Below are positions 23,335 through 24,265 of a stretch of DNA of 24,265 bases, one piece after another (the stretch's first letter is position 1; the number at the start of each line of letters is the position of its first letter). This DNA is from JANWYQ01 sp034432445. Its GTDB lineage: Bacteria; Chloroflexota; Anaerolineae; JAAEKA01. A model generated the notes under the pieces. The model saw only the letters and a list, made by a program, of their open reading frames with translations, did no database searches and was not told the origin of the DNA. A program made the translations under genes and the position numbers. The stretch covers positions 1 to 24,265 of the forward strand of contig DAOUBX010000172.1 of NCBI GenBank assembly GCA_034432445.1. The letters are read 5' to 3'.

Positions 23335-23713
23335 AGACGGGAGCTCCTTTTCCAATTGTCTTGCGGGCGCTCCAAGGTGGGGCGCTCGTCGTAGTGGGTG
23401 CGCAAGCCAGACGGTGCATGCGCCAGAACGATGTGTTGGGTGGAGAGGCTTTACGAGGGTGTACACTGACAACTGTCTAGATGCGTAGCGCCTAGGGCCA
23501 TGGCCTAGACCTTTGTGGCGGGAAGGCTGCCACTTTCTCGACCGGTTCGAGCGCGGCGCACAGGCAACGCATCCACCTCCACGGCTTGGGATGGATTTTG
23601 CCGCTTTGGCGGACTAGCACACGCAGGCCGCTCAAACCGGTCTCTTGACTTTGCTCGCTGTCAACGGTCGTGTGGCCCAGCGCGTGCATTTCCAACATGT
23701 CAATGCATAACAG

Positions 23714-23755
23714 AGCATAGCAGGAATTCGCGCGCTTGCCCATGATCCAAATCAT
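23714..23755 (-). promoter_or_regulatory. candidate FNR/CRP-family class II promoter of the cytochrome gene
   Basis: ATGAT-CCAA-ATCAT (23742-23755) is a perfect inverted repeat matching the FNR core TGAT-N4-ATCA, with only the outermost base differing in each half. On the minus strand an extended -10, TGC plus TATGCT (23719-23714), lies downstream and predicts a start at 23707. The centre of the site (23748.5) is then at -41.5, the exact class II activator position. This would place a leader of about 373 nt before ATG 23334. Confidence 0.55.
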
Positions 23756-23909
23756 ATTTTGACGCGTTATTGGGACATTTGGCACATCCAATCTCGGGTT
23801 TTTCCCCCTCTCTGGGCAGTGCAGATGGGTAGAATACCCCATTCCGCCGTCGTCGATTCCCCCAAAAGTCAACGCCGCGGTGTGCTCTGAAGATGGGGAT
23901 TATGCCCTA

Positions 23910-23938
23910 TTGCGGCGCCCAACCCGCGGTGATACACT
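23910..23938 (+). promoter_or_regulatory. promoter of the 42-residue membrane protein
   Basis: TTGCGG (23910-23915), a 17-bp spacer ending in TGA, and TACACT (23933-23938), which makes an extended -10. The predicted start near 23945 gives a leader of about 70 nt with AAAGGAG before ATG 24015. Confidence 0.55.
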
Positions 23939-24014
23939 GTGAATGGATGCACAGTCCGTTGTGAGTAACCACTGTTGGATTGGTTGCGTGCAACCTGTCA
24001 AAAGGAGTCTGGCC

Positions 24015-24143
24015 ATGATGCCCACCGACCCGCTTCCCTTACTATCGTTCTTCGGCTTGACAATCCTGCGCTTTGGTGTGCCGCTGCTCGTCGTTTGGCT
24101 CGTGGCCGCCGTTGCACAGCGCTATCAAGGGGAAACGGCGTAA
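24015..24143 (+). CDS. 42-residue single-span membrane protein
   Basis: Short gene with a strong translation start: AAAGGAG (24001-24007) 7 nt before ATG 24015. The product has a short polar N-terminus (MMPTDPLP), one long hydrophobic segment (about 9-34, LLSFFGLTILRFGVPLLVVWLVAAVA) interrupted by a single arginine (R19), and a polar tail QRYQGETA. It is probably an inner-membrane microprotein. I do not recognise a family. It may be an accessory subunit of a membrane complex encoded to the right or act with the divergent cytochrome; neither is shown. A second ATG directly follows the first. Confidence 0.75.
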   Translation: MMPTDPLPLLSFFGLTILRFGVPLLVVWLVAAVAQRYQGETA

Positions 24144-24176
24144 AATCTGAGAGACTGTTGGCAAAGAAGCGCAGAG

Positions 24177-24190
24177 GTAACTACTCAGCC
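24177..24190 (-). repeat. 14-bp motif GGCTGAGTAGTTAC, right copy
   Basis: Exact reverse complement of the copy at 78-91. On the minus strand it is followed by CTCTGCGCTTCTTTGCC, which differs from the sequence after the left copy, so only the 14-bp core is shared. Confidence 0.45.
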
Positions 24191-24230
24191 ATAGGTGCCG
24201 GGCATTTGGATTCTAACCTGAAAATCGCTC

Positions 24231-24252
24231 GGGCCGGTCTCCGACCGTGCCC
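24231..24252. other. hairpin at right edge
   Basis: GGGC-CGGTC pairs with GACCG-(T)-GCCC around a three-base TCC loop, giving nine base pairs with one bulged base. It lies 88 bp after the small membrane gene and has only a CTTT downstream (24259-24263), so it may be a weak terminator or part of the next transcript. Confidence 0.4.
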
Positions 24253-24265
24253 GCCGCGCTTTCAT

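Larger units (their letters stand above)
23335..24014. other. 680-bp divergent regulatory spacer
   Basis: No convincing gene lies here. It contains two predicted divergent promoters, an FNR-like site, a near-palindrome CTAGGGCCATGGCCTAG (23492-23508), and an inverted repeat TTGAC-N10-GTCAA (23645-23664). A minus-strand frame (23492-23698, 68 codons) begins 9 nt after the predicted start at 23707; it has no family motifs and no Shine-Dalgarno, so I leave it uncalled. Base composition is visibly less GC-rich than in the flanking genes around 23700-23830. Confidence 0.6.

Noticed and set aside
23492..23872. 126-residue minus-strand open frame
   Set aside because: It spans the FNR-like site and predicted promoter, has no Shine-Dalgarno, no domain, and an irregular composition.
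24185..24265. C-terminal end of a minus-strand gene entering from the right edge (26 codons open)
   Set aside because: Too short, overlaps a hairpin and the 14-bp repeat, and shows no recognisable motif.

Overview
The window looks like a high-GC chromosomal segment from a member of the Chloroflexota, probably the Anaerolineae/Caldilineae side. This is inferred from secreted proteins with long Thr-Pro linkers and YVTN-type propellers, a DnaG zinc site with one extra residue between its last cysteines, and a SigA with an enlarged region 3. No marker gene fixes the genus. I see no CRISPR array, prophage, transposase or rRNA.

Layout. Positions 1-303 are non-coding and end in a terminator. tRNA-Asn follows (minus strand, own promoter). 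The dnaG-rpoD pair (minus) is driven by a consensus TTGACA-17-TATAAT promoter at 3873-3901. An MgtC/SapB membrane protein and a 1436-residue secreted multidomain protein form a translationally coupled minus-strand pair (3885-8704). A 288-bp divergent spacer separates them from a class I methyltransferase (8993-9769, plus) whose roughly 150-nt leader can fold extensively and places its Shine-Dalgarno in a hairpin. Maf and a polytopic glycosyltransferase-like protein follow on the minus strand (9774-11947). They diverge from a PfkB kinase-parA-parB cluster on the plus strand (12070-14602). The promoters of both divergent groups sit so close to the start codons that the mRNAs should be leaderless or nearly so.

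A class IV aminotransferase and a two-CBS protein (minus, 14569-15846) diverge from a five-gene plus-strand run (16141-20994). That run holds an SsnA-like amidohydrolase, an aldo/keto reductase, a peptidase-S51-like protein fused to a CysRS C-terminal-like segment, a DUF427 protein and a HAD-IIA phosphatase. It closes with a strong hairpin terminator shared with the convergent decaheme cytochrome c lipoprotein (21109-23334, minus). A 680-bp AT-richer spacer then carries an FNR-like site placed exactly at -41.5 from a predicted minus-strand start, and a plus-strand promoter for a 42-residue membrane protein (24015-24143).

Functional reading. The left part is housekeeping (replication priming, primary sigma factor, chromosome segregation, nucleotide-pool hygiene). 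The right end is respiratory or anaerobic, with a surface multiheme cytochrome that may be under oxygen or nitrogen-oxide control. The most unusual items are a glycoside-hydrolase-like barrel nested inside a split DUF11 domain, the structured methyltransferase leader, the S51/CysRS-tail fusion, and the cytochrome built from two five-heme modules that each carry two EF-hand-like loops. Residue numbers refer to the chosen starts. Family names come from recognising motifs by eye; no database search was run.
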